The position numbers and the translations under genes are program-made. A stretch of DNA of 64,000 bases from Chryseobacterium sp. GTDB taxonomy: Bacteria; Bacteroidota; Bacteroidia; Flavobacteriales; Weeksellaceae. Of the stretch, positions 8,466-17,526 are shown piece after piece (the stretch's first letter is position 1; each line of letters begins with the position of its first letter). The stretch lies in the NCBI RefSeq assembly GCF_008831505.1, contig NZ_CP044507.1, positions 1,054,001 to 1,118,000 of the forward strand, in the 5' to 3' direction. The notes under the pieces are model-generated. The model had not been told where the DNA came from. It searched no databases and saw nothing but the letters and a program-made list of their open reading frames with translations.

Positions 8466-9374
8466 TTATTTCTTGAGTATGGAGAGTGCTTTCCCTCCGA
8501 AATGAAACACGGGCAGGGCAATGATTCCGCCTATTATACCTGCCAGTGTATCCCGGAGTAAGGAGTTGGCATTTGGAAGAAAATGATGATGGATCCAGTC
8601 AATATTGTGGACAAAGATGCCTCCGGCCACCAATATCAGGGCTACGGTACCGATTACCGCAAGTCCTTTTATAACCCACGGTAGTGCACTAACCAGAAAA
8701 GTTCCTACCGTTACCAAAAAACCTTTATCTTTTCCCGACCTCTTGATGATTTTATATCCGGCATCGTCCATGCGAACGATTAAAGCTACAATTCCGTATA
8801 CACCTATCGTAGCGATGATGGCCACAATAGATACCGAAACAATTTCAACTAGCAATGGGTTAAATTGTGATTTCAGGGCTTCGTATCCCTCTTTTGCAGA
8901 GGCAAGCGCAATAATTACAATCTCCAGCGAAAGAATAAAGTCCGTTGTTACCGCCGACTTGATTTTGGATTTTTCCAGTTCATCCCCATTTGCATCATCC
9001 GCCACATTTTCCTCAATAACTTCTTCACCTTTTTTATTCCTGTGAAAAAGAAATTCAATAATCTTTTCAACACCTTCATAGGCCAGGTAAAATCCTCCGA
9101 AAACCAGGATAATGGTAATTGCAGGCGCATACAGCCACTGAAGCAGAAAGACCGCAGGAATGATGATAATCTTGTTAATGAAGGAACCTTTCATAATCTT
9201 CATCAGAACCGGAATTTCCCTTGATTCCAGAAAGCCGGTCGCTTTTTCGGCGTTTACGGCCAGGTCATCGCCCAAAATTCCGGCGGTCTTTTGGGTAGCC
9301 ACTTTGGCCGTTACCGCTACATCGTCCATCAACCCTGCAATATCATCTAAAATCGCAAAAAATCCTGAAGCCAT
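8466..9374 (-). CDS. DUF808 / YedI family inner-membrane protein
   Basis: The 302-aa protein begins MASGFFAILDDIAGLMDDVA, the signature opening of the DUF808 (YedI) family, which decides for the ATG at 9374 over a start seven codons upstream. About seven hydrophobic segments follow, with the conserved KATGFLESREIPVL and FGGFYLAYEGVEKI stretches. Biochemical function is unknown for the family. It is monocistronic with its own -7 box. Confidence 0.9.
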   Translation of the reverse strand: MASGFFAILDDIAGLMDDVAVTAKVATQKTAGILGDDLAVNAEKATGFLESREIPVLMKIMKGSFINKIIIIPAVFLLQWLYAPAITIILVFGGFYLAYEGVEKIIEFLFHRNKKGEEVIEENVADDANGDELEKSKIKSAVTTDFILSLEIVIIALASAKEGYEALKSQFNPLLVEIVSVSIVAIIATIGVYGIVALIVRMDDAGYKIIKRSGKDKGFLVTVGTFLVSALPWVIKGLAVIGTVALILVAGGIFVHNIDWIHHHFLPNANSLLRDTLAGIIGGIIALPVFHFGGKALSILKK

Positions 9375-9392
9375 AGTCTGTATATTTGGCAG

Positions 9393-9400
9393 CAAAAATA
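9393..9400 (-). promoter_or_regulatory. -7 box (TATTTTTG) of the DUF808 gene
   Basis: Minus-strand TAnnTTTG match 18 bp before the ATG. Confidence 0.5.
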
Positions 9401-9465
9401 GATAAATGAATTAAAACGAAGCGTAATTTTTTTTGAATCCATTTTTTAAATCCGCTAAAAAATCT

Positions 9466-9605
9466 TACTTTCGCAGAACAAAATTTTTTAACATTGAAGC
9501 CGCAGAGATTACATTCCCTAAGTGAAAAATTCCAGGATTTGGGATGCGCAATCTCCTCCAAAAAATAATAGTGAGCCGACGTCTGTATGATTGTCGGCTT
9601 TTTTA
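9466..9605 (+). promoter_or_regulatory. Leader region of the pur cluster with promoter-like box and internal terminator hairpin
   Basis: A near-consensus -7 box (TACTTTCG, 9466-9473) is followed by about 100 nt and then a 7-bp hairpin (AGCCGAC / GTCGGCT, 9574-9599) with a T-run, 20 bp before purM. A 24-codon frame starting with TTG (9494-9568) ends just before the hairpin. This looks like an attenuator leader or a short terminated RNA. No known riboswitch is recognised. Confidence 0.5.
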
Positions 9606-9625
9606 TTTGGCTTTAGTATAACCTA

Positions 9626-10642
9626 ATGAACATGAGTAACACTTACAAATCCGCCGGTGTAGATAAGGAAGAAGGCTACAAAACCGTTGATAAGATAAAA
9701 TCTGCCGTGGCAGAAACCCATAATGAGAATGTCCTGAACAACCTGGGAAGTTTTGGAGCATTTTACCAGATCGCCGGTTATAAAAACCCGGTTCTTGTGA
9801 GTGGAACAGATGGCGTGGGTACAAAACTTAAGGTAGCGCTCGATTCTAAGAAGTATGACTCGATTGGTGTGGACTGTTTCGCAATGTGTGCCAATGATAT
9901 CCTGTGTCACGGTGCAAAACCTCTTTTCTTCCTGGACTATCTCGCGTGCGGGAAACTGGATTCTGAAATAGCTGCCGAAATCGTAATGGGCATGGTGAAG
10001 GCCTGCAAGGACAATGAATGTTCGCTGATCGGCGGCGAAACCGCCGAGATGCCCGGTATGTACAAGCCAGGCGATTACGATGTGGCTGGTTTCTGCGTGG
10101 GGATTGTGGAAAAAGAGAACATCATCGACGGTTCCAAAATAAAGTCTGGTCATAAAATAATCGCACTGCCCAGTTCTGGATTTCACAGTAACGGATTCTC
10201 ATTGGTTAGAAAAATATTCACTGACTTTAACGAAGAGTTTGAAGGCAAACCGCTCTATGAAACGCTTTTGGTTCCCACCCGACTTTACTATCAGCCAGTA
10301 CACAAGCTGCTGGAGGAAGTTAAGGTAGACGGTATCGCACATATTACAGGTGGCGGCATCATCGAGAATATCCCGCGCATCATTCCGAACGGATTATCTG
10401 CACAGATCGATACATCTGCAATCAGGATTCCTTCTGTTATGCTGGAGCTTGAAAAACGCGGAAATATAGAGCGTACTGAAATGTACGGTACCTTTAATAT
10501 GGGTGTTGGTATGGTGATCGTTATTGATGCTAACCATTCGGAAAAAGTCCTGAACCTTCTGGATGATGCCTATGAAATAGGAGAGATTACCGAAGGTGAA
10601 GAGAAAATAGTACTCAACTACTCAGGCGCTTACCAATTATAA
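9626..10642 (+). CDS. purM: Phosphoribosylformylglycinamidine cyclo-ligase (AIR synthetase)
   Basis: This 338-aa enzyme of de novo purine synthesis makes AIR from FGAM with ATP. Family motifs are present: SGTDGVGTKLKVA near residue 57, CANDILCHGAKPLFFLDY near residue 88 and GGETAEMPGMY near residue 133. A second in-frame ATG lies two codons downstream and either could be used. It heads a run purM-purN-purH-purD-guaA on the same strand. A leader with a terminator-like hairpin precedes it, which suggests regulated readthrough. Confidence 0.96.
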   Translation: MNMSNTYKSAGVDKEEGYKTVDKIKSAVAETHNENVLNNLGSFGAFYQIAGYKNPVLVSGTDGVGTKLKVALDSKKYDSIGVDCFAMCANDILCHGAKPLFFLDYLACGKLDSEIAAEIVMGMVKACKDNECSLIGGETAEMPGMYKPGDYDVAGFCVGIVEKENIIDGSKIKSGHKIIALPSSGFHSNGFSLVRKIFTDFNEEFEGKPLYETLLVPTRLYYQPVHKLLEEVKVDGIAHITGGGIIENIPRIIPNGLSAQIDTSAIRIPSVMLELEKRGNIERTEMYGTFNMGVGMVIVIDANHSEKVLNLLDDAYEIGEITEGEEKIVLNYSGAYQL

Positions 10643-10658
10643 AGTTTCGAACTCCTTT

Positions 10659-11222
10659 ATGAAGAATATCGTTGTATTGGTATCCGGAGGTGGCACCAAC
10701 CTTCAGCGCATCATAGACTGCACCGAAAATGGTGGGATTCCGGATGCTAAGGTTACCCTGGTGGTCGCAGACCGTGAATGTTTAGGACTGCAGCGCGCCG
10801 AAAAACATGGAATTCCTCGGCATTTGATTAAAAGAGGTCAGGAATTTTCATTAAAACTGGCTCAGGTAGTTCCCGGGGATACGGATCTGGTGATCCTTGC
10901 AGGTTTTCTGTCTATACTGAGCACAGAGTTTTGTGAAAAGTTCAGAGGAAAAATCATCAATATTCATCCCGCATTGCTGCCGAAGTTTGGCGGAAAGGGA
11001 ATGTGGGGACATCATGTACATCAAGCTGTGCTTGATGCCGGAGAAGCTGAAAGCGGTGCTACGGTTCATTTTGTAACGCCGGGGATTGACGAAGGTGAAA
11101 TTATCCTTCAGAAATCATTTGAAGTTGCGGAAGATGAAACTGTAGAGGGTTTAGCCGAAAAAGTACATAGGATTGAATATGAAATATTCCCCAAGGCAAT
11201 AAATAAGGTTTTGGGGACGTGA
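10659..11222 (+). CDS. purN: Phosphoribosylglycinamide formyltransferase
   Basis: The 187-aa folate-dependent GAR transformylase adds the formyl group from 10-formyl-THF. The N-terminal VSGGGTNLQRIID phosphate loop is visible. The catalytic IINIHPALLPKFGGKGMWG (Asn and His) is near residue 105. The catalytic Asp region GATVHFVTPGIDEGEII is near residue 132. It starts 16 bp after purM and is almost certainly cotranscribed. Confidence 0.95.
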   Translation: MKNIVVLVSGGGTNLQRIIDCTENGGIPDAKVTLVVADRECLGLQRAEKHGIPRHLIKRGQEFSLKLAQVVPGDTDLVILAGFLSILSTEFCEKFRGKIINIHPALLPKFGGKGMWGHHVHQAVLDAGEAESGATVHFVTPGIDEGEIILQKSFEVAEDETVEGLAEKVHRIEYEIFPKAINKVLGT

Positions 11223-11388
11223 GTTCCGTAGGAACGAACGATATCTGCATGGGAATTTATTCCAATGTATGACAGTTGAATAAAGTGGCATTATATTGAG
11301 ACGGCAACTCGTATTTGTTCCGAAAAAGTTAGAAAAACGTCCGGTCGACAGACATTGGGACAGTCAAATAAAAAGTAAAGAAAGAAAG
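11223..11388. repeat. Probable degenerate dispersed intergenic repeat between purN and purH
   Basis: The 166-bp gap opens with the short palindrome GTTCCGTAGGAAC (11224-11236) and a second small inverted repeat, GGAATTTATTCC. The GTTCCGTAGGAAC core is, from memory, typical of dispersed intergenic repeats in Flavobacteriia. No gene is seen, although the purH frame stays open back to 11296. Confidence 0.4.
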
Positions 11389-12906
11389 ATGTCAAAGAAA
11401 AGAGCGCTGATCTCAGTTTCGGATAAATCCGGACTTATCGGTTTTGCAAAATTTTTAGAAGAACAGAATTATGAACTAGTTTCCACAGGTGGTACTTTTA
11501 AACACCTGAAGGAAGCGGGACTCAATCCAATTCAGATTGACGAGATAACGGAATTTCCGGAAATGCTGGACGGCCGTGTAAAAACACTTCACCCAAAAGT
11601 TCACGGAGGTTTACTTGCGGTGCGAAACAGTGAGGAACACATGTCCACCGTACAACAGCACGGAATCGGACTTATCGATATGGTTATCGTTAACCTGTAT
11701 CCTTTCTTTGAGAATGCAAATGCAGATATTTCACTGGACGAAAAAGTGGAATTCATCGACATTGGCGGACCGTCTATGCTGCGTTCAGGAGCCAAGAATT
11801 TCAATTCGGTTACCGTAATTACTGATGTTCAGGATTATGATCTTGTTAAGCATGAAATCGCTGAAACAGGTAATACAACAGCTGAAACCAGAAAGAAATT
11901 GGCCGGAAAGGTTTTCAACCTGACTGCCGCTTACGACGCGGCAATTTCCAGAATGTTGCTGGACGAGGAATACCCTCAGTACCTGAATGCCTCCTATAAA
12001 AAAGTTTCTGACCTCCGTTACGGAGAAAACCCGCACCAGTCTGCGGCCTTTTACGCTTCTACTACCGAAAATGGTGCCATGAAGGATTTTGAAATCCTGG
12101 GCGGAAAGGAACTTTCCTTTAACAACTTGCGTGACATGGATCTTTGCTGGAAGGTAGTTAATGAGTTTAAAGAAGAAATGGCTTGCTGTGCCGTAAAGCA
12201 CTCCACGCCATGCGGAGTAGCAGTCGGAACTTCAGCTTTGGAAACCTATACCAAAACGTTCGAATGTGATCCTGTATCCATTTTTGGTGGCATTATTGGC
12301 ATGAATTTTAAAGTGGATGGTGCTACCGCCACGGAACTTAACAAAACCTTCCTCGAAATTGTAATGGCACCGGATTTTGATGAAGATGCCCTGGAAATCC
12401 TGAGGAAAAAGAAAAATCTCAGAATCATTAAGATCAAAAATCCCGTATCCGATGCGCAAACTTGGGTAAAGGTGGACGGCGGAATTCTGGTTCAGGGATC
12501 AGACAGTGACTTTTCAGATAAAATTGAAACAGTAACTGCGGCAAAACCCTCACCAGAGCAGGAAAAAGCGTTGCTGTTTGCTCAGCGCGTGGTAAAATAC
12601 GTGAAGTCCAACGCTATAGTAGTATCAAACGGGGTACAGGCACTGGGTATCGGCGGTGGGCAGGTAAACCGGATCTGGGCTACAGAACACGCGGTTCAGC
12701 GTGCTAAGGAAAAGTTCAGCGGTGATCTTGTCCTAGCTTCAGATGCTTTCTTCCCATTTCGCGATGTGGTGGATTACTGTGCGGCCGAAGGTATTAAAGC
12801 CATTATACAGCCCGGCGGAAGTATGCGCGACGAGGACAGCATTGCTGCTGCAAATGAGCACGGTATTCCAATGCTGTTTACTGGTATGCGCCACTTTTTC
12901 CACTAA
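11389..12906 (+). CDS. purH: Bifunctional AICAR transformylase / IMP cyclohydrolase
   Basis: The 505-aa enzyme catalyses the last two steps to IMP. The N-terminal MGS-like cyclohydrolase domain shows [24 protein letters not shown] and [16 protein letters not shown]. The AICAR transformylase domain carries the catalytic Lys-His pair in AVKHSTPCG near residue 268 and [11 protein letters not shown] near residue 420. The start at 11389 is preferred because homologues begin right before [11 protein letters not shown]. The upstream 31 codons come from the intergenic repeat. Confidence 0.96.
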   Translation: MSKKRALISVSDKSGLIGFAKFLEEQNYELVSTGGTFKHLKEAGLNPIQIDEITEFPEMLDGRVKTLHPKVHGGLLAVRNSEEHMSTVQQHGIGLIDMVIVNLYPFFENANADISLDEKVEFIDIGGPSMLRSGAKNFNSVTVITDVQDYDLVKHEIAETGNTTAETRKKLAGKVFNLTAAYDAAISRMLLDEEYPQYLNASYKKVSDLRYGENPHQSAAFYASTTENGAMKDFEILGGKELSFNNLRDMDLCWKVVNEFKEEMACCAVKHSTPCGVAVGTSALETYTKTFECDPVSIFGGIIGMNFKVDGATATELNKTFLEIVMAPDFDEDALEILRKKKNLRIIKIKNPVSDAQTWVKVDGGILVQGSDSDFSDKIETVTAAKPSPEQEKALLFAQRVVKYVKSNAIVVSNGVQALGIGGGQVNRIWATEHAVQRAKEKFSGDLVLASDAFFPFRDVVDYCAAEGIKAIIQPGGSMRDEDSIAAANEHGIPMLFTGMRHFFH

Positions 12907-12945
12907 AAAGTGCGGTTAAACGGCGTAATCTTTTAATTGCTGAAT

Positions 12946-12975
12946 TTGAATTACTCAACCAAAAGAGTAATTTTG
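12946..12975 (+). promoter_or_regulatory. purD promoter, TTG-N19-TAATTTTG
   Basis: A TTG -33 box (12946-12948) and a TAATTTTG -7 box (12968-12975) have 19 bp between them, which is the flavobacterial consensus layout. The ATG lies 25 bp downstream. purD therefore has its own promoter besides any readthrough. Confidence 0.75.
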
Positions 12976-13000
12976 TATCATCTAAAAAATAAACTTTAAT

Positions 13001-14239
13001 ATGAGAGTACTAATCATAGGAAACGGTGGCCGCGAGGCTGCAATAGGCCGCAAACTTGCTGAAGACCGCAGGATCAGCCAAATATTTTTCGCCAAAGGAA
13101 ATGCCGCAACAGAGCAGATTGGCAAAAATATCTCCTTAACCGATAACCAGGACTTGGTGAATTTCGCTACTAAAGAAGCTATTGACCTTACGATTGTAGG
13201 TCCGGAGGCATTTCTGGTGAGTGGCATTGTAGATGAGTTTACCAAAGCAGGACTCAATATTTTTGGCCCCTCAAAAAAAGTGGCAAAACTGGAAGGCAGT
13301 AAGGCATACTCCAAGAAATTCATGCAGGACTACGGTGTGAAAACAGCGGATGCCCAAATCTTTAATTCCTATGTAGAAGCTAAGGCTTATTTGGAAACTG
13401 CTAAATATCCGCTGATAATTAAAGCTTCAGGCTTGGCTCAGGGCAAGGGTGTAGTTTTAGCCGAAGATAAGGATGAAGCTATGAAGACCATTCACGACTT
13501 CATGATCGACAAGATTTATGGTGATGCCGGTATCAAGGTAGTTATAGAGGAATATCTTCGTGGCTTTGAGGCGTCGATAATCTGTTTCTCCAACGGTAAA
13601 GACCTGTTCCCATGTATTGCTGCAAAAGACTACAAACGTGTGGGTGCCGGAAACCGCGGACCAAATACGGGTGGTATGGGCAGTGTGGCACCAACTCCTG
13701 AGTTTACGGCAGAACATGAGCTGGACTTCCGCAAGTATATCCTGGAACCTACCATCGCCGGTCTCAAAGACAATTACCTGATGTTCAAAGGATTTATTTT
13801 CTTCGGACTTATGGTTACCGATAAGGGCTGTCACCTGCTGGAATATAATATGCGCTCCGGGGACCCTGAAACTCAGGTGATCCTTCCGCTTTTGGAAAAT
13901 AACCTGCTGGACACCATTAACGACTGTATCGAAGGAAAAGATATTGAACTCAAGTTTAAAGATGAAAAAGCGGTTTGCCTTGTAATGGCTTCCGGTGGGT
14001 ATCCTGGGAAGTACGAAACAGGCTACGAAATTACACACCTGGACAGAGCAACTCAAAGTACTGTCCTGTTGGCTGGCGCCTCCACCAAAGCTGGTGGTGT
14101 ATATACAGCCGGCGGCAGGGTAATTAACCTTGTTGCTACAGGGAAAGATTTTGAAGAAGCCAGGAAGAAAGTGTATAGTGACGCGAAAACGATACAGTTC
14201 GACTACGCTTTCTATCGGGACGATATCGCGAAATTCTAA
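13001..14239 (+). CDS. purD: Phosphoribosylamine-glycine ligase (GAR synthetase)
   Basis: This 412-aa ATP-grasp enzyme joins glycine to phosphoribosylamine. Visible motifs are GNGGREAAIG at the N-terminus, ASGLAQGKGVVLA near residue 143, NTGGMGSVAPTP near residue 223 and EYNMRSGDPETQV near residue 281. Length is normal. It has its own consensus promoter and ends in a hairpin terminator before guaA. Confidence 0.96.
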   Translation: MRVLIIGNGGREAAIGRKLAEDRRISQIFFAKGNAATEQIGKNISLTDNQDLVNFATKEAIDLTIVGPEAFLVSGIVDEFTKAGLNIFGPSKKVAKLEGSKAYSKKFMQDYGVKTADAQIFNSYVEAKAYLETAKYPLIIKASGLAQGKGVVLAEDKDEAMKTIHDFMIDKIYGDAGIKVVIEEYLRGFEASIICFSNGKDLFPCIAAKDYKRVGAGNRGPNTGGMGSVAPTPEFTAEHELDFRKYILEPTIAGLKDNYLMFKGFIFFGLMVTDKGCHLLEYNMRSGDPETQVILPLLENNLLDTINDCIEGKDIELKFKDEKAVCLVMASGGYPGKYETGYEITHLDRATQSTVLLAGASTKAGGVYTAGGRVINLVATGKDFEEARKKVYSDAKTIQFDYAFYRDDIAKF

Positions 14240-14244
14240 TAAAT

Positions 14245-14268
14245 AAAACGTGAGTTTTCACGTTTTTT
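14245..14268 (+). terminator. Terminator between purD and guaA
   Basis: 9-bp stem AAAACGTGA / TCACGTTTT with a 4-nt loop and a T-run. Confidence 0.85.
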
Positions 14269-14302
14269 TGTTTAATATAAACTGCAAACTATTTAAGACA
14301 CT

Positions 14303-15832
14303 ATGAAGAACGGTATCGTTATTCTGGACTTCGGTTCCCAATACAATCAACTTATAGCCCGCCGCATACGCGAAATGGAAGTGTATTCGGAGGTAATTCC
14401 CTATAACACACCACTGGAGGAAATCCTTGCAAAAGAACCCGCAGGTATCGTACTTTCGGGTGGCCCCAGCTCTGTAAATGCAGAGAACGCCCACTTGATA
14501 GACAAAGCGCTGTTCGATCAAAATATTCCTATACTCGGTATCTGTTACGGAATGCAGCTTACCACACATCTTCTGGGTGGCAAGGTGAAGAAAGGGGTGA
14601 AAGGCGAATATGGTAAAGCAAAACTGCAAATCGATAAGTCCAACGAACTTTTGGCCGGCGTAAGCAGGTTCTCTACTGTTTGGATGAGCCATTTTGATGA
14701 AGTACAGACTGTGCCGCCAGGCTTTAATGTTAACGCTACGACTGATGTAATTTCAGCGATCTCAAACGAAGATAAAAAGATTTACTGCGTGCAGTTCCAC
14801 CCCGAGGTTTCACACACTGAAGAAGGTACACGCATGATTGAAAATTTTGTAATTAAGATCTGTAAAGCGCCGCGGGAATGGAAACTCACCAATTATATTG
14901 AAAAAACCGTAGCCGAAATCAGGGAAAAAGTTGGCAATGAGAAGGTGATTCTGGGCCTTTCCGGAGGTGTGGATTCTTCTGTAGCTGCAGTGCTGGTACA
15001 TAAAGCGATTGGAGACCAGCTTACCTGCATTTTTGTGGATACCGGGCTGCTTCGCAAAGATGAAGGCCGTAAGGTGATGGAGAACTATGGTGAGCATTTC
15101 CATATGAAGATTGATATGGTGGATGCTTCTGATCGTTTTCTGAGCAAACTGAAGGGAGTCTCTGATCCTGAAGCAAAACGTAAAATTATTGGCAATGAGT
15201 TTGTGGCCGTCTTTGATGAAGAATCTCATAAATTCGAAGGTGCCAGATTCCTGGCGCAGGGTACCATTTACCCCGACGTAATTGAGAGCCAGTCTGTAAA
15301 AGGACCTTCTGCCGTAATTAAATCACATCACAATGTTGGCGGATTGCCGGAGGAAATGAAGATGGACCTTCTGGAGCCACTGCGTGAACTTTTTAAAGAT
15401 GAAGTCCGCAAAGTGGGCGAGGAGCTCGGGATTCCCCATCATTTGGTAATGAGGCATCCGTTTCCGGGCCCCGGCTTAGGAATCAGAATCCTTGGTGAGG
15501 TTGACGAGGAGAAAGTGAGGATCCTTCAGGAAGCAGATGACATCTTCATAGAAGAACTCTACAAAAATAACCTGTATGAGAAGGTGTCTCAGGCTTTTGT
15601 GGTACTGTTGCCGGTGAAGTCGGTAGGAGTGATGGGCGATGAGCGTACTTATGAATATACCGCTGTAGTTCGTTCCGCTAATACTATTGACTTTATGACT
15701 GCCACTTTCAGTAAGTTCCCGTGGGAATTTCTGGAAAACGTATCCAACCGTATTATTAACGAAGTACGCGGAATCAACCGTGTGGCTTACGATATATCCA
15801 GCAAACCGCCTGCAACGATTGAGTGGGAATAA
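14303..15832 (+). CDS. guaA: GMP synthase (glutamine-hydrolysing)
   Basis: The 509-aa protein has a class I glutamine amidotransferase domain: GICYGMQL with the catalytic Cys near residue 79, and QFHPEVSHTEEG with the His. This is followed by an ATP-pyrophosphatase domain with the PP-loop GLSGGVDSSVAA near residue 219. The C-terminal dimerisation domain ends KPPATIEWE as in homologues. It converts XMP to GMP and complements the purine run just upstream. Confidence 0.97.
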   Translation: MKNGIVILDFGSQYNQLIARRIREMEVYSEVIPYNTPLEEILAKEPAGIVLSGGPSSVNAENAHLIDKALFDQNIPILGICYGMQLTTHLLGGKVKKGVKGEYGKAKLQIDKSNELLAGVSRFSTVWMSHFDEVQTVPPGFNVNATTDVISAISNEDKKIYCVQFHPEVSHTEEGTRMIENFVIKICKAPREWKLTNYIEKTVAEIREKVGNEKVILGLSGGVDSSVAAVLVHKAIGDQLTCIFVDTGLLRKDEGRKVMENYGEHFHMKIDMVDASDRFLSKLKGVSDPEAKRKIIGNEFVAVFDEESHKFEGARFLAQGTIYPDVIESQSVKGPSAVIKSHHNVGGLPEEMKMDLLEPLRELFKDEVRKVGEELGIPHHLVMRHPFPGPGLGIRILGEVDEEKVRILQEADDIFIEELYKNNLYEKVSQAFVVLLPVKSVGVMGDERTYEYTAVVRSANTIDFMTATFSKFPWEFLENVSNRIINEVRGINRVAYDISSKPPATIEWE

Positions 15833-15856
15833 AAACTGCAAAATTTATATTATTAA

Positions 15857-15880
15857 GCCCCGGGGTTACTGCCTCGGGGC
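15857..15880. terminator. GC-rich hairpin downstream of guaA
   Basis: 9-bp stem (GCCCCGGGG / CCTCGGGGC, one G-T pair) without a clean T-run. Possible terminator between convergent genes. Confidence 0.5.
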
Positions 15881-15903
15881 CTATCATTTAATCCCGAAGG
15901 ATC

Positions 15904-16551
15904 TTATTTTCTGCCGATTCCCTTTTTCTTAAGTCTTTCCTCGGTATACGATCGGGTCACTTTGAGTGTGTCGGCAGATCTGTAAGTGTAAGTCATATTT
16001 CTGTTAAAGTTATACCGAATGTAAAAAGGTACTTTCTCGTAGGTATTTCCCAAAAGTACAGCTGCACTGTCACCTTCCCAATACGCATCTTCAATGGTGA
16101 ATGATGGTCCGAAGTAGGAGAGCTGCCGCACAGTTTTGGATGGCAGATGTACAAGCGAAACCTGCTGGTCTGCTTCAAATCCGGGATTTCCGTTTTCGTC
16201 AGTAAACCAGTGGTAACTGTCGAAATCTATATATTTCGATTTGTCCGGACTGTACACCAGGAAGGGTTCATATATCGGATTGAAATCTTCTTCAAAATTA
16301 GCTTTCACCGCAGATGGACTGTATTTAAGGTCAGCGCTGTCCAGTAAGGTAAAACTGTCTGCTGAAAAATCGGGATTTTCCGCTTTATAAAACTTGAGCC
16401 ACCGTTCCAGATTTTCCGGAAGTTTCTTTGCCGTTTTTATTGTAGTTTCGTTATCATGCGGTACTACATCCTTCTGCACAGTTTCTTTTTTATCTGTACA
16501 GGAAATGCAAATGAGTATTGCGGTGAGCAGGAGGTGTTTAATTTTCATCAT
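15904..16551 (-). CDS. Hypothetical lipoprotein coupled to a patatin gene
   Basis: The N-terminus (MMKIKHLLLTAILICISC) is a lipoprotein signal with the lipobox ending at Cys. The mature 195 aa contain aromatic-rich beta stretches (FLVYSPDKSKYIDFDSYHWF, VSLVHLPSKTVRQLSY) but no recognised domain. The ATG at 16551 shares its A with the TGA stop of the upstream patatin gene, so translation is probably coupled. A role linked to the phospholipase is inferred only from this arrangement. Confidence 0.75.
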   Translation of the reverse strand: MMKIKHLLLTAILICISCTDKKETVQKDVVPHDNETTIKTAKKLPENLERWLKFYKAENPDFSADSFTLLDSADLKYSPSAVKANFEEDFNPIYEPFLVYSPDKSKYIDFDSYHWFTDENGNPGFEADQQVSLVHLPSKTVRQLSYFGPSFTIEDAYWEGDSAAVLLGNTYEKVPFYIRYNFNRNMTYTYRSADTLKVTRSYTEERLKKKGIGRK

Positions 16552-17423
16552 CAATCATCTTTCAGAAATTCGTTGATGGCATTTTCAGCGCATTGCCTGC
16601 CATATTCAATCTGCTGTTTAACTTTAAAAAAATCATGCATGCTGCAGGACTCACGCGACAGCTGAATCAAGATGTCTGGCGGAAAAGCGGTAAGTGAATT
16701 TCTGGCATTAGCTTCAATGAGAAGACTAAGTGAGTGCGAAAGCACATTTATGCTTGAGCCCAAATCCACAGCTGAATTTTTCGCGCCTTCATATTCGATA
16801 AAAGCATTTACATCTACCACAATCAGTAAGTCTTTCTTCTTCCTGCGGGCATACTCTATAGGAATGTTGTTCAGTACACCACCATCAACATAAACATCAC
16901 CGTCAATTTCCACCGGAGAAAATATAGTCGGTATTGCGACTGAGGCCCGGATGGCGTCGTAAATATCACCCTTATTGATGCATACCGATTTTTTTGCATA
17001 AAGTTGGGTTGCAATCGCTGAAAAGCCAATTTCAAGATCTTCAATATTTACAGTTGGGAAAAGTGCCTTCATCTTACGGAATACCCTATTTCCTTTTAGA
17101 AGCCCCCGTCGACGTATAGACAGGTCAATCAGATCCAAAGCCTGAAGTTTCCCCATATGGGTTACCCAGGTTTTGAAATCTTCCAGTTTACCCATTGCGT
17201 ACAAACCACCTATAAGCGCACCCATGGAGGTACCTGCAATGCTGTGAATATGGAACCCTTTTTCTATAAGTACTTCTATGACACCTATATGGCCGAATCC
17301 GCGGGCGCCACCCCCCGACAGGACCAGTGAGACCTCGCGGTATGATTTCTTTCTTTTCTTTGAATTAAATAAGGAAAGCAAGTCAGTCAATTCTTTTATT
17401 TTTAAAAATACAAAAAATAACAT
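16551..17423 (-). CDS. Patatin-like phospholipase
   Basis: The 290-aa protein has all patatin elements. The oxyanion loop is GGGARGFGHIG (residues 37-47) and the nucleophile elbow GTSMG (64-68, Ser catalytic). The catalytic Asp is in VDGGVLNNIP near residue 185. A hydrophobic N-terminal 10 residues precede a basic patch and may tether the protein to the membrane. The family hydrolyses acyl lipids. It lies upstream of, and 1 bp overlapping, a lipoprotein gene, forming a two-gene operon divergent from the helicase gene. Confidence 0.9.
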   Translation of the reverse strand: MLFFVFLKIKELTDLLSLFNSKKRKKSYREVSLVLSGGGARGFGHIGVIEVLIEKGFHIHSIAGTSMGALIGGLYAMGKLEDFKTWVTHMGKLQALDLIDLSIRRRGLLKGNRVFRKMKALFPTVNIEDLEIGFSAIATQLYAKKSVCINKGDIYDAIRASVAIPTIFSPVEIDGDVYVDGGVLNNIPIEYARRKKKDLLIVVDVNAFIEYEGAKNSAVDLGSSINVLSHSLSLLIEANARNSLTAFPPDILIQLSRESCSMHDFFKVKQQIEYGRQCAENAINEFLKDD

Positions 17424-17471
17424 ACCACTTGACGCCGATCTAGCTTAAAACACGCTAAAAAATAATTTCAG

Positions 17472-17479
17472 TAGCTTTG
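17472..17479 (+). promoter_or_regulatory. -7 box (TAGCTTTG) of the DEAD-box helicase gene
   Basis: Exact TAnnTTTG match followed by C, about 47 bp before the ATG. Confidence 0.55.
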
Positions 17480-17526
17480 CACCACATTCCACGCGCTGTC
17501 TCTGCGCTTTTTAATTTAGAATACCC

